The translations under genes were made by a program, and so were the position numbers. Shown piece by piece: positions 41,473-55,100 of a stretch of DNA of 64,000 bases (positions are counted from its first letter, which is position 1; every line of letters starts with the position of its first letter). The notes beneath the pieces are model-generated. The model was not told where the DNA came from and ran no database searches. It worked only from the letters and a program-made list of their open reading frames with translations. The DNA comes from Chrysogorgia sp. JL179-B06 (lineage: Eukaryota > Cnidaria > Anthozoa > Scleralcyonacea > Chrysogorgiidae), in assembly GCA_035772405.1 (NCBI GenBank), contig JAYKKM010000148.1:966501-1030500 (forward strand). The letters run 5' to 3'.

Positions 41473-42822
41473 GAGGTGAACAAAAAAATTATTGGATGCA
41501 AAGCGCGCGAAATTAATTACAAAATGACTTGCAGTAGATTTGCCTCTGTTGACGAAGACAACAGTGACGATGAAGACAACAGTCAGTGACACAGTGACAA
41601 CAACGATGAAGACAACAGTGATGAGGAAGACTGACAATAGTCATGGTATCTAGACATTACGACATTGACCTCGGTCTGATCCAATAATTGTTTAATATAC
41701 CTCATTAAAATTAATTTACACTAATACAACCAGTTGTAACACTTTACTCCAGTGAAATGTCAAATATTACTTAGTTGTAATACGACCTTGTTTGACATCA
41801 ATGAAATACCAGAAAAATCTCCCGCTTGATTTGGGGCATTTAGACAGAATCACAGAAAATTTAGTAAAATGTTTTTCATCGAGCAGGGGGTTTAATTAAT
41901 AGTCCCCTCGCGCGTGAGGTTGCGAAGCGACCGAGCGAAGAGAGGGATCCATTTCTCACCGAAAGTTTATATCTATATATTTAGTATAAATTGACAAGTT
42001 TATCAGAGATCCTCAATTTTCATTGGCTATCGCACGAGTTACTATCCGCTGATAGAAACCTCTGGGTAACAGTCACGTGATTTCGAAAGAACATTTACAT
42101 TTTTTGTGAAAAATGTGATAAAAGTTATTTCTTGGGTTAGAAACATGTAAATTTATACTAAAACAATAGCGTCGCGTCTGGCGGGTCATCACCTACCTAT
42201 ACTATCAAGTTTTGTGATTGGTTGATTCAAACAATAAAACAATAGAATTGTCGAAAGTAGTAGTCCCCTATTTCGCATATAGCCAATCACAAAACCTGTT
42301 CATTTTAGGTACGTATTTACCCCGTCTGGCTGCTATTAATAGCTCAAAATGCGGACAAACAAACCAAATTTACTCCGCAATGCAAATGATTGCGAATGAG
42401 CTATTTTCTTTTGTTATGGCCGCAAGAATTATGGGTCAAAGCGGACAAACATGGATACTGACGTCATCTCGACGGAGTGCTATTAGACAACTCGCCCTTG
42501 TTTTCTATACCAACGATAGTCAACTATCAATTCTATATCAGCGATAGTTGACTATCTGCTATAAAGTGAAAAAAAGAACGTGAAAAGGGTTATAGGGTTA
42601 GGATTAGGGTTGGTTAGGGTTAGGGTTAAGGTTAAGGTTGTTTTCACCAAGTTATGCATTGTTATGCACTTAGCTAAGACAATCTGGGTAGGCGCTAGAT
42701 TATAAGACGTGTGGCCGCGCCATTGAAAGAGAAGCCTGGGTACGTTTCAGCTAATCAAGAAAATCAAGCAATGAAAACAAAACAATATATAATGGCTGAA
42801 AACATGACATGATGGCGAAGAC
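41473..42822. other. ATG4 upstream region with telomere-like run
   Basis: No coding sequence is supported. At 42586-42640 there are mixed TTAGGG and TTAAGG repeats on the plus strand. The 150 bases before the ATG4 start may contain its promoter and 5' untranslated region. Confidence 0.4.
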
Positions 42823-45800
42823 ATGGATTCCGCTTGTTTGACATACGAAGGTCTCCCTGCTTCACTATATGAGGCAACATGTAATTATAAACCGCCAGTA
42901 TGGATCTTAGGGAAGCAATATGACGGGAATCATGAAGGTAGATAAAGAAAATTTTGCATGAGAATATAATATTTTGACTTTCGACGTTTCGTATAGTCTC
43001 GTAGAGTTGCACTTTTTGTTCCCGTATTGTTAATTACGATCAGTTACCACATGCTACGTTTTAGTGAAGTTAGTGATGATCATCGAAATCGATTTAAACT
43101 TAATATATGCAATGGTTTTCTCTTCACTTGATATTGTGAAAATGTAAATATGTAGCCTTTAATATTTGTGTTGTAATTCATTTTTGTCGACACATGTATG
43201 TTAAGAATTTCAAAATATTTTTGTTATTTTCAGAGATACAGAAAGTTGTGAGGTCTCGTCTTTGGTTGACATATAGAAAAGGTTTTCCAGCCATTGGTAA
43301 GACCACAAAAATAAAATGATACGTAATCTATTTTCATAATAAAACTATTAACTATTGTGTATAAATGTTTATATGCTGCGTCATCACTTTAAAAATAAAT
43401 TATAACATATTGAGGTTTTCAAATTTTAAAATGGTGACATTATTATCATTGTGTTCTGTATTAATGACCATACTTATTGTTAAAACTTTTTCAACAAGTT
43501 TCTGACAGCAGTGACATTGAAGAAAAAGCTTTCCAGGTTCAACTGCAGATTAGCAGACCCAAACAACAATTAACAGGTTCAACAATTGCAGATTCATGTC
43601 TGACAAACTTCAATACTAACCCAATCATACCTGCTGTGACTAAGAGGGAGATTTTTTAAGTCAAAGATGTCATTTGCTTTTGAAGAGGGAGATTATATGC
43701 CATATATCTGGCTAAAGTGGGCACAATGACACACTTGTAATCAATAAAACAACACTATACTGTAGGGATGAGCCGATAATCGGAAATTAATCGGTAGAAG
43801 CCGATAATCGGCAACATTCAGGCTGATCGGTTATCGGCTGATCGCGTCTTGAACGCATTTTAAAAGGCAGAGGCATGTGAGCGAATGTAGTCTCAAATAG
43901 TCACCCCAGCATTGACACCCCAGCACATCCTCCCTTCGAACCGACGCAAACATGATCTATTCTGCTTGCGGTTGGTAACGCATACCATGAGGCTTGTTCA
44001 ATGCGAAGTGAAGTTTATCGGAACTTATCGGATCGGTAAATTGGATTTTTCTCAATCGGCTCATCCCTACTATACTGTACATTAAAATAACTTATTAACC
44101 TAATGAACTCTACATTAATCAAACAAACTGTCCTATGCAATGTGATGCATTTTTAATATCACATGACTGCAATATTATATGGTGCTCAGGCTTTTAGCCA
44201 GGCAGCCACCCTGTGGACAGCCACTTTTGAAAAAACAGATTTTTAGATGGCCACGTTTCATATGAATGGCCATGGATGCGGTCTAAGCAAAATACTTTCC
44301 TGAAACAACTTGTATAGGCTTTCCCCTTTCTGATTTTTATTATCTCTATTAGTTGCTGTTTATTTTAGCTATTGTGTAGGTTTCGGTACTTATATTTTGT
44401 CAAGAACATGCAGATAAATGATATGACAATTGGTTGCAAGATCGATTTAATGTATATGTACATATGCAAACCATTATGTGGCTATAACATGAAGTAGTGA
44501 CAACGTTGTTTAGTTAAACCAATGTTCAACATGTTTGACAAGCTAACTTGTTCCAAGCTCCTTGATCAAAATAGCAACTGACCACAACACCAGGCCTCAG
44601 AATTAGCTAAAAATCAAAAGCAGGTCGGCAAATTTCCCGTTGCATAATGTTAAGCTAATCACGATTTTGTAAACGTAGCCTGTTAGCTACAATTGCAGCA
44701 TCTGAGGAGCCAAGAAACTAAAAGGTGTAGGCTATGTGAGCTAAGTGAATGGTGATCACATTTTGGTATCTTATGATTTACTATTGAAATATAACTCTGG
44801 ATACCAAGAGAGAAGTTTAGCATACATTTTCCTTAAAGTTGAAAGATGTTTTAAGGCATTAGATTATTGCTTCGTCTGCTTTTCTCTTTTGCTCTGAATT
44901 CACATTGACCAAACTCATAGGTCGGCAATTATAAGTACAGTACAATCTTTATTGAGAATTAAAGTTAGTATTCAGTAAGTATTCTGCTTTTGTTGGTTTC
45001 TGGTTCAGGTTCAATTACTAGTACTGCAATGAATAGCACCATATACTTGATCTGGTACAAAATTGAAACTCAAGGTGTACATACTAAACTGTTTAAGTAC
45101 AAGATTCAAACTATGAAATCTATGTTCTTCTAAGGAATTATTATGGTGAAGGAAAATTTCGAGTGTTGGATTAATATATATATTTTAAGACCTACAGTAA
45201 CCAGGACCTAGTTGCGTAAAATGCAACATCAAGGCCTAAAGGATGGAATTGAACCTGTGACCCTGTGATGCTAGTACAGCACTGACCACTGAGCTATACA
45301 GAAGCCATTGCCAAGATCCTAGTCCAGGGTTCGAATTAACGCATCGCGATTCGCAAAACGCGATGCACTTTTTATAATTTGCGATGCAAAAAAGGGCAAA
45401 AACTAGTAAAATCGCGATGCAACAACTCAAAACGGAGTTTTGTTTACTGGCTGTTTGTAAATTCCCAATATAGTACGTAAGGAACGCGCGCACATATTCC
45501 TTGTTCTGTAGTTTTTCATCCCCTGGAGCCGATCGTCGTATTCTTTACACGTGGAACAGCGAATATTTCCAACATGTTTTCCACCAGGTTGTACATCCCA
45601 TTCGAGCTTGATGTTGCACTCTTTCTCCCAGGTCTTTACCGTTTTCAGTTTAGGCATATTTTCAGTTTAGACATGTCATATTCAGCTGCTTTATCACGTT
45701 GCTTTGCGTTTTTTGGGTAACCAACTGGCGGGAACAATTCAGTCGTCGAACTATGGCATCAAACCATAATTCGATCACTGCATGTACCGGTCTGAACCTA

Positions 45801-48800
45801 GCTGTTTTTTCATGGCTATATCAGTGTTGACATGCTTTTTGAAGGAATCAGACATCGCATTTTTAGAGTCGAAAGATGGCGTGATCGAACTATCACCGAA
45901 ATGACGATGTCAGATTTGGAAAATGATGAAGCTGACGATGAAACCGAATAACTTTTTAATTCTTACCTTTGTTTTAAGTACTTTGTATTACATATTATAT
46001 ATCTACATCGCTTTAATAAATATAGAAGTTTTCGTTCGTTGTTCGTTTTTATACGAATTTGACCGGGGGAGGCAATTTTTCGAACAAATATTTTTGCGAT
46101 GCACTTTTGAAACATTAATTCGAACCCTGTAGTCATGACTCATGAGTTCTGTATATATATATATATAGTGGTGGTAATCCTAAGGAATTATGGTTCCTTA
46201 GAACTTGTAGTTTAATCGAGTGGAATGCTACATGTATTACTTCCTCTATTACATGTATTACTTTCTGATCAAAGAATATAATACACATAGTATTTTCTCT
46301 CAGTCTCTCTATATACTGTATAACTCACCTCAGTCCCACTCCAATCTTAAATATAACCACAGGGTTTGATGATTCTAGTACTGTACTTATAATATGTATA
46401 TATAACCAAAGGATGTTTTTAGCTACATACCAGTAAGTACATACTGTAACTGGACTCTCATTATATGTGTTACTGTGTACTTAGATTTTTCTTGTCTCTG
46501 TCATGACCAGCAAACATTAAGGTTCTTAAAGTATTCAAAACAATGATTGTGTTCATTTCATGGGATAAAATACTGTAACTGTAAAATATTGAATATTGAT
46601 TTGTGGGAATGGTACAAGTTTTGGTCAGCGTACTGAAAATTGCATTGAAAATTGCATTGTTTTAAAGTAGGAGTAATTATTTTAATGTACCGGTAATGGC
46701 ATAATTAGGAGACTGGGGAATATAGCATTACAAAACTGGGAGACTTGGCAGGTATGCCCAGTATTTTGGGATTGTTCAACAGATACCAGTAAATGAATCT
46801 ACTAAACTGCAGGACTTTCAACCTGATCTGCTAAACCGAACAACTTGAGCCGTATCAACCATCTGGCCCCCTTTTCTCTAAATTGACAGAAATGGGGTAG
46901 TCAACATTTATATAATTATTTTATGCATGCTTTTCATTCAAGCGGAGAGACTGATAAAACATTTGGTTAACCTGCAGACCACACATGTTTGTGGCTGCAG
47001 CCATGTTTACGAGTGTGGTTAGCATTTCTTTATAATTAGGATTAGAGTTTTCATTTGGATTATAGTTTTTGTTCCTGTAAGCTGTGCTCCTGAGAAAACA
47101 GGCACGACACAACTATATGATGTAATCTGTGTCCATTGTTTGTCTGGTACACAATGAAGATGCCAACTGCAGAGCCTGTAGTTACTTATTTTTTTAATGA
47201 TTTACAGGAGGTACTGGTCCAACATCAGATAATGGATGGGGATGTATGTTGAGGAGTGGTCAAATGATTTTAGCAGAAGCTCTTATTCGTAGACATTTGG
47301 GAAGAGGTACATAATTACTATTTGATTATAATTTTGTGTCTTTTGTATCATAAAACCAGGATGTTTTAACAAGCTATAAGTACTGGTATGGTTCAACCCA
47401 GACCATTTAGTCAAAGGAATAGAGTTAAGTTCAGACACCCAAGTAATGTAAAGAAGAAGGTCCAAATTATGAAAATTATCACTCCAAAACAGCTTTGTAT
47501 AAACTTTTTTCAAGGTTTTTAATGTATATAATTTGCCCTGCAGAATTTTATGATTTTTAAAGAAATTTTAATGAAATAGTACATTTTCACTTTATTTAAA
47601 ATCCATATTTCTGAGCCATTGCAATGTTCTATTTACTCTCATGATTTTATCTCATGATTTGGGATTTTACATTCCAATAATAAATATCTTAAATCTTGTT
47701 GTTCTTATTTATTTTTTCCGGCCTGTATCCTACCAAATCCTGCTTTTTGATTGTATAATGAGTGGTCCGTATTAGCCCTTACCAACATAATTTCGGTTTT
47801 AAATGCGTTTTATAAGCTGTAAATATTCTAAAAAACATTTGAAAATGAACTCAAACGAGATTGAATATATTGAAAGACATATGTGAGTTTTTTTATCCGA
47901 AAAGAGACTTAACTCTCAATTTCCTTTGACGAAGAAAAAGTGCAGACTTTTCTTTTTTGTCCACTAAGCAAGGATATTAAGGAAAAAATAAATAACTTAT
48001 TTACAACTAATAAATTTAAAAATATTTTATTTGGTCGTTCCATATTGAGAAATATTTCCCTTGTCTAAAAAACGTCCCTCTGCCTAATTAAATGTCCTTC
48101 TCCATACAGACCTAGCTGGTAAATAACTTACATATATATATCTTGTTCTTGACTTTTAATATTATATACAGTATGTTGTTCGAAAATTTTATCTTCATGG
48201 ATTTTTTATAAGTAAACCATGACAAGAGGGAAATTAATGATTTAATATCCCCAAAAGCAGAGGGAGGATTTGTAGATTTTTACAAATCCTTCCAAGACAT
48301 CACTGATTTCCCAACATGTCATGGTTTCAAAATATTATTTATTTTGTTTCAAATTCATTGCGAACTGTTAACCAATGTATGTTCGCTCATGTTGATGCTG
48401 ATCATGAGGGGAAAAATTAGAATATTTCCCTGTTTTGAGGACATTTAGGGATTAAATCACCTTAGCCTAGTATCAATATTCAAATTCTCCTCAATGGCCT
48501 TCAAACATTTCTTATAGTACTAGTTGGGAGAATTAAAAACATGTCAGGTTTTCTTTGGTGATCATTTTCTTTATTCTCATTATACCTCTATGCTTGGTTA
48601 ACCATTGACATTATTAGGAGAAGTTAGGTGTTGATCACACCTGGGGAATAAAGGGTTAAAGTTGGTGATTTTGAGGTTTTTGGGAAGTATGGCTGGAAGA
48701 AAAAAGTCTGGTAACTAGTTGGGGAAATGACGTCATCAAAAACTCAAGTTATTAAAATATTTTACATTTTTATTATAGAATTAGTTTTTATTGGTTGCAT

Positions 48801-49104
48801 AACATATGATTATTATATTGTAGTCGCACTGATGAGTGTGTAAGTAACAATAGCATAGTTAAGGAGCAGATACATGTACGCCTAGCGTACCTATTTTTAT
48901 ATATGTTCTAAGGATTTATGGTGAAGGAAAATTTAGAGTGTAGGAATATATACATTTTAAGACCAAACCGGGACCAGTTCTAAAAGCTAAAACCTTCTTC
49001 AGCCTGTATGGAGACTAAAATGTGTATGATAAAAATATATGTAAATATATATACGGTTATAAAAGTAAGAATTAATTATTTAACATGTTATAAAACATGT
49101 TATA

Positions 49105-49135
<31 letters not shown>

Positions 49136-52100
49136 TCTTTAGACGAAGAGAGGATTTATTAATGGTCAAATATATGTATATGAAAATTTGACTGCCCCAA
49201 CCGGGAATCGAACCCGAGGTCTCCGAATCAACGCATCGGCGCTCTTGAGCGTATATATATTATATTATATATTTGACCATATATATATATATATTACTTG
49301 TAATATGTTTATATATGGATACTTATCAAGTATATGTGGATACTTTTTTATTAATAAATAATCTAACAGTCCTAATTAAAAACCTAATCCTAACACTTTG
49401 AAACTTTCAATAAGGTAAACATCGCCTTCATCAATTACGGAAATTCTCGTTCGCTTCAACGTTGCTTTGTCCACTTTAAATATAGTGTGGAGAGTTGATG
49501 ATATTCTTCAACAATTTCAGAAGGAAGTACGTTATTCCAGCACTGCGATATGTAAATCTTTTTTAAAGGAAATTTGTCAGTTTCGGTTTATCCAGATAAC
49601 ATTTTTCATTATTACTTCCTATACGCATTATTGTGGATACTAATCACCGATGAGTCACGGGGATCCCGTAATTTTCTATTTAACTCTTGCTTTACCTTTT
49701 CTGATCATCTCACACTCTGCATCTCGATTCTTCTTAAACTAGTATCGAACTCACTCTTCGTCATCTTTAAAGGACATTGGCAACACAAATTAAGTTTGTG
49801 TAATATGAAAGAACTCGTAAAATGATAGAGTAACACCTTTTACAACTTTTCCGTATTTTACTTCCTTTTTGAAATATTTCAGTTTGTTTGATATGTAAAC
49901 TAGATGGTCTCTGACGTCAGTGCAGGGCAGAGAATTTTCACTCATTAAAAAATATCTCAGTGATTGCTAAGATAGCTTAATTTTTGTTGCCAATGTCCTT
50001 GTTTCTTCCACCACTCCAAAATCTTCATAAAAATCTCTTGCCAGGCTACACTATAAAATTGCACCAAGTCACTGTTGAAATCGACATGGTTAAAATCACA
50101 TCGTATTTGTACTTTTTAATTGCGTTTATCAACGACTCGATCATTTCGTCATCGGCACAACCACTTGGTTGATTTTTAACTCGACTTTTCTGGCTGTTTA
50201 CGTTGTTTGTTAGATTCACCTCCTGCCATAGAAGGAGAAATCTGAAAACACTGTATGTTTATGGAGGTGACAACAACTGATTTCGTATATAAATCCCGAA
50301 ATGACGTCGTAGGAGTTCAAAATTAAAATCAGCTGTTATTTCTAAAATAAAGCATTATCGTAAGAGTTAGGGTTAGTATTAGGTGTAGGGTTAGGATTAC
50401 TAGGGTTAGGTTTGGGGTTAGGACTGTTTTAAATTTGGGATATTTATATGAAACGTCAGCCAAAAACTTGATTATTTATGTAGTTTTAAAGTAGGGTCCG
50501 GCTTTTGGTGGTACAGCGGATTATTGCCCGACCTTTGGTGGCACAGATTACGACCTAATCGTAAGAATGCAAAGTATGTTTTCATTTCTTCGGTTTTACT
50601 AAAATATCGACGTGGAAATTATTTTAAAAGTAATGTCAAACATATGTGCAGTATACGTGCAGGTTGTTTAATCGAAACCAATATTTGAGATTTTGTAGCG
50701 CTGAGTGCAATTTTATACAACAATGGACCGGCTTGTCTGGAGCCAACCTGTCGAAGAAGAAAGGGAAATCTACGTTTACTTCGTTCAGAGAAACAAAATA
50801 TCCACTTCCCGAGCAAGTGGCGCTGGAAAATAAAATTACTTTGTGCATTTCTTCTACCATCTTGTTGTTGTAATCTAGTTCTTTTAAGAAAGTAAGATTT
50901 AATTTGTTCGGTTTTATTCAAATAATGGCCTGAAGATTATTTTGAAGGAAATGTATTGTAATACATATGCGCTTTAATTGCTTGTTTAATTGAGGCTCGT
51001 ATTCGGGCTGAATGCTGCATTTTCTTTTATTACTATGATAATGGACCGTAGCTTACGTCGCATCCGGCCTTTTGAAACCTGAGAAATTTTGAAAATCGGG
51101 TTTCAAAAGGCCGGATGCGAGGCAGGCTAAATGGACCGGAGCCGAGGTAGAGATTAGAAGAAAGTCGTTCAGCACTTTAGTATTTTCGAATTGAAGTATT
51201 TTATGGGGTGTGCATTTCATATATTGTTTATATCTATGACAGAGAATAAATTTGGGTTTTTTAAATTCATGGCTACCTTAAGAACGCATTATAAAATATA
51301 CGTTCCTATTTTTAGAGTCGGGGCGATGAAAAATATGTATATGATGTTTGACTGTTCATGTTCATGACCGTGTTCCAATAGCTCAGTGGTTAGAGCGCTG
51401 ATGCGTTGATTCGGAGACCTCTGCCGGTCCGATTCCCGGTTGGGGCAGTCAGATTTTTCATATACATACATTTGACCATTCTCTTCATCACAGAGGATCC
51501 AATTTTTTTCTCCCAAAAAATAGTGAGAAAAGTGCAAAAATAGTGAGATATCAACGTAACGATATATTTTGTATTTTTCCCATGTAACAGCAAGGTTTTA
51601 ACAAATAGTATAATACAAGATAAGATTTGTTGTTGTTTTTGAGGTTTTGCTGAGAAATCCAGTCCGGGAGGTTAGGGTTAGAAAACTAATGATAGGCGGG
51701 GGTTACGGTTAGAAAACTAATTAGGCGGGGGTTAGGTTAGGGTTAGAAAACTAATTAGGTGATGGGTTAGGGTTAGAAAACTCGTTAGGCGGGGGGTTAG
51801 GATCTTTGTTGTTTCGGGGATTGGGTACAATGGAAATGCCGGACTGGATTTCTCTCTGAGCCACCCGTCAATATCAGACGCCATGTTGAAATACTTCACG
51901 TGGCCACGTGCGTGCATATTAATTTTGTACCTCAAACCTGGGCGTTCCTCTCGGTCAGAAACATTTTATGTGCGCGCGGATAACTTCAAAATGTCGTCTG
52001 TAGTGCAAAATAATAATGCAATTTTACGTCCATATTTATAAATATTTTGTCGTTAAGTTAACTCGTTAAATAAAAATCACATGAATAAAGAATGAGGATT

Positions 52101-55100
52101 TAATATAATTTAAAATTGTGAGATTTTTAACCTTTTAGTTTCTTGCTTTTACCGTGAGAATCGAGTAGAAAATCGTGAGACCGTGAGATTGTGGTCAAAA
52201 CCGTGAGTCTCACGGTAAAACCGTGAGACTTGGCAGGTCTGCAGTTCGCATTTTATACACAGTCCGGTCTGCAGTTGTATTGTTGTTCTCAGTTCCTCCT
52301 GCAAATCATTTTTAATTTCTCATACCTACTACATACATAAACTGTCTCTATTAATTGTAGTTTTAAATCTAGTTTAGAAATGTTGACATGAATTCTGAAA
52401 GTTTATTATTATTTTGTCTTTGAATTATTTTAACTTAGATTGGTTATGGGAGCCTAGAAAAAAGGGTCAGCCTAACAAATATATGATGGTAAGGAAACTG
52501 TTTTAAGAAATAAGTGAAGCAGTGTCAGTTAAAGGGGCTATGTCACGATCTGCCTGGTTACTCAGCTAAGCGTACTTTTTGATTTTTGATTCGGAATCCA
52601 AAATCAAAGCGAAGCGAAAGCTAAACGATTTATTCGATTAGTATTTGTTATTTTCATGTTGGTGGGTTATTTTTGGACGAGTTATAAGTAAAGGGTAATG
52701 ACAATTTAATGTCTAATCGTGGTGGGAAACGAGAAGGAGCTGGAAGGCCACGATTGCCGTATACTATCTTGAACAAGAGGCTGAAATTAGTGCTGGCTGA
52801 GTAACCAGGCAAATCGTGACATAGCCCCTTTAATTGATGTCTTATTTAACACTCATTTAACGAATTTCTATTAAAGGACATTGGCAACAAAAAATAAGTA
52901 CCTTTTAGATCAAAGTACATAACTTAAATCGCCGCAATATAGTAGTTGTAAAAATGCTCATAAAACTTAAAATCAGGACCAGCGAAACTTTAAAAGCATT
53001 CCAAGCAGCTTATATGACAAACTATTTTAGTACTTTTTAATCTATTTTTCTGTAATTATTTAATTATTTTATCTTAGTTAATTTGATGGCCATCTTGGAT
53101 GTATTTCCGTTATGCTGTGACGTCATAACCGGTGTAAAGCGAAATTTCTATCTAATCATCTTCGTGTCTTTATAAGTCTGAAACTCGATTTTTGTGAATG
53201 TCTTCCTTTTTCAATTGAAGCACACCATTTTAAAAAGCATTCCGCGGAAACTCGGCTACCCACAGAGTAGTTTCATCAGGTTTATTCCGGGTGTGACGTC
53301 ACCAACTTTTTTCATAAATGTAACAAATGTAAATCTTTATTAGGTGTTTCAACATCTAATTACAAATATTATGTAATAAGTAAAATATAGTTTAAAAATA
53401 AATAATGTTATATTACAATCACGAAGGTTACTGCTGTAAAAAGGATGACTTTAAAAGTTTTTTAAATTTAATAAAATTAGGTTCTGATTTTAATTCTACT
53501 GGAATGTTCAGATCGTGACTAAATCGTTCATTCGGGAATGTTCAGATCGTGACTAAATCGTTCATTCGGGAATGTTCAGATCGTGACTAAACCTGGTATT
53601 GCGGTCATGAATGGTTGATCGTTTAGAGAACTTATTAGCCAAGTAATCTGGAATAAGTCAATTAATGCACTTAAAAGTCATCAGAGTATCTTCTGGTATG
53701 TCAAGCCTCTGTCAGATCAACAGAATTAAGCACTTGTTCAATCCTGAACTTCTAAAAACAATGATAAATTATTTGGTACCGACGAACAATAGAATAATCT
53801 ACTTAATATGGGCAAACACTTCAGACAAAAACTTTATTAACAAGTTGCAACTCGTACAAAATTTCGCTGCAAGAATCATACTAGGCATAAAAAAGTATGA
53901 CCACATCACTCCGCGGTTAAATCAACTGCAATGGCTCCATGTTAGAGATATGGGCGTCATACGTTAAGTTGGTATCGATGGTCACGCCTAAATCTTTAGC
54001 TGATGTAGAGGGGATAATCAACTTTCCCATCAAGTTGACGTTTCCTGCCTCTTGTGGGACTAGATTTAGCATTTGGCGGGTTCCGATGAGAAGCACCTTG
54101 GTCTTGTCAGGGTTGATTAGTAATCTATTATTAGAACACCAATGGACCACTCTCTCCAGGTCTTCCTCTAAGTCCTTAATACTATCTTTTATATCGATTC
54201 TTGGAAATGACATAAACAATTTGGAGTCATCAACGTATGATTCCAATGAACAGTGTCGGATGACGGAAGGCAGGTCGTTTAAATAAATAGTGAAAGGTAA
54301 TGGCGACAAGATTGCCCCTAAGGAACCCCATGTGTTACAGGAAGGGAACAAGATGTGCTCATTCCAATACGAACGGCTTGTGACCTTCCTGTCAGGTAAC
54401 TCTTGAACCAACGGAGCGCGGAAGAAGGAGATACTCCAACTTTTTCCAGTTTACGTAGTAGAATCGTATGGTTTTCAAATGCTTTAGAAAGATCGAGTAA
54501 AACGAGGGTCGACACTTTCTTCTCGTCCATTGCGGTTTAAAAGGAGTCTGTGGTGAAGATGTTTAGAGTTTCCGTAGAGTGAAATGGACGGTTGCCGCTC
54601 TGCTGTCGAGTTAAGAGCTTATATTGTGACAAGTATTCGGCAAACTGCTTCAAGGCCACCTTTTCACGTATCTTTGATATAGTAGGTAATAGGGACAATG
54701 GGCGATTATTTAAGGCAATCTCATGATCATCCTCTTTCAGAAGGGGAATGACCAGATGACCTCCGTATGTTTCCAAGCGTCCGGATAGACAGAGCTCATC
54801 AGGGAACTGTTTATGATATCTGTTAAAACAGGAAGTAAGTGAAATAAACAGTCCTTTATAACCCGCATTGATATTTTGAAGGGTCCGGGAGATTTGTTAG
54901 ATGGCATGTCAGATATAATTTTGCGGACCTCAAAGGTTGACGCTGGACGGAAACAAAAGCTGGTTAAATTTATGGCGGTGTCTTCCAGAATGGCGGAATT
55001 GATAGGGTCAACATTTGCTAACAGGTTGCATGCGGCATCGGCGGCTTTCTGTCCCACTGAAGTAAAGTGTTCATCCCCGTCAATTAGCTATGGGGATGAC

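Noticed and set aside
42586..42640. Chromosome end or telomere fusion
   Set aside because: The run is short and irregular and similar runs are scattered through the window.
43477..43659. 60-residue frame in ATG4 intron 2 ([17 protein letters not shown]) as an ATG4 exon
   Set aside because: Exons 2 and 3 already join in phase across this region and match the ATG4 family without an insertion.
51365..51450. Possible functional tRNA gene
   Set aside because: A and B boxes are good but the acceptor stem does not pair, and the same module recurs in foldback repeats.
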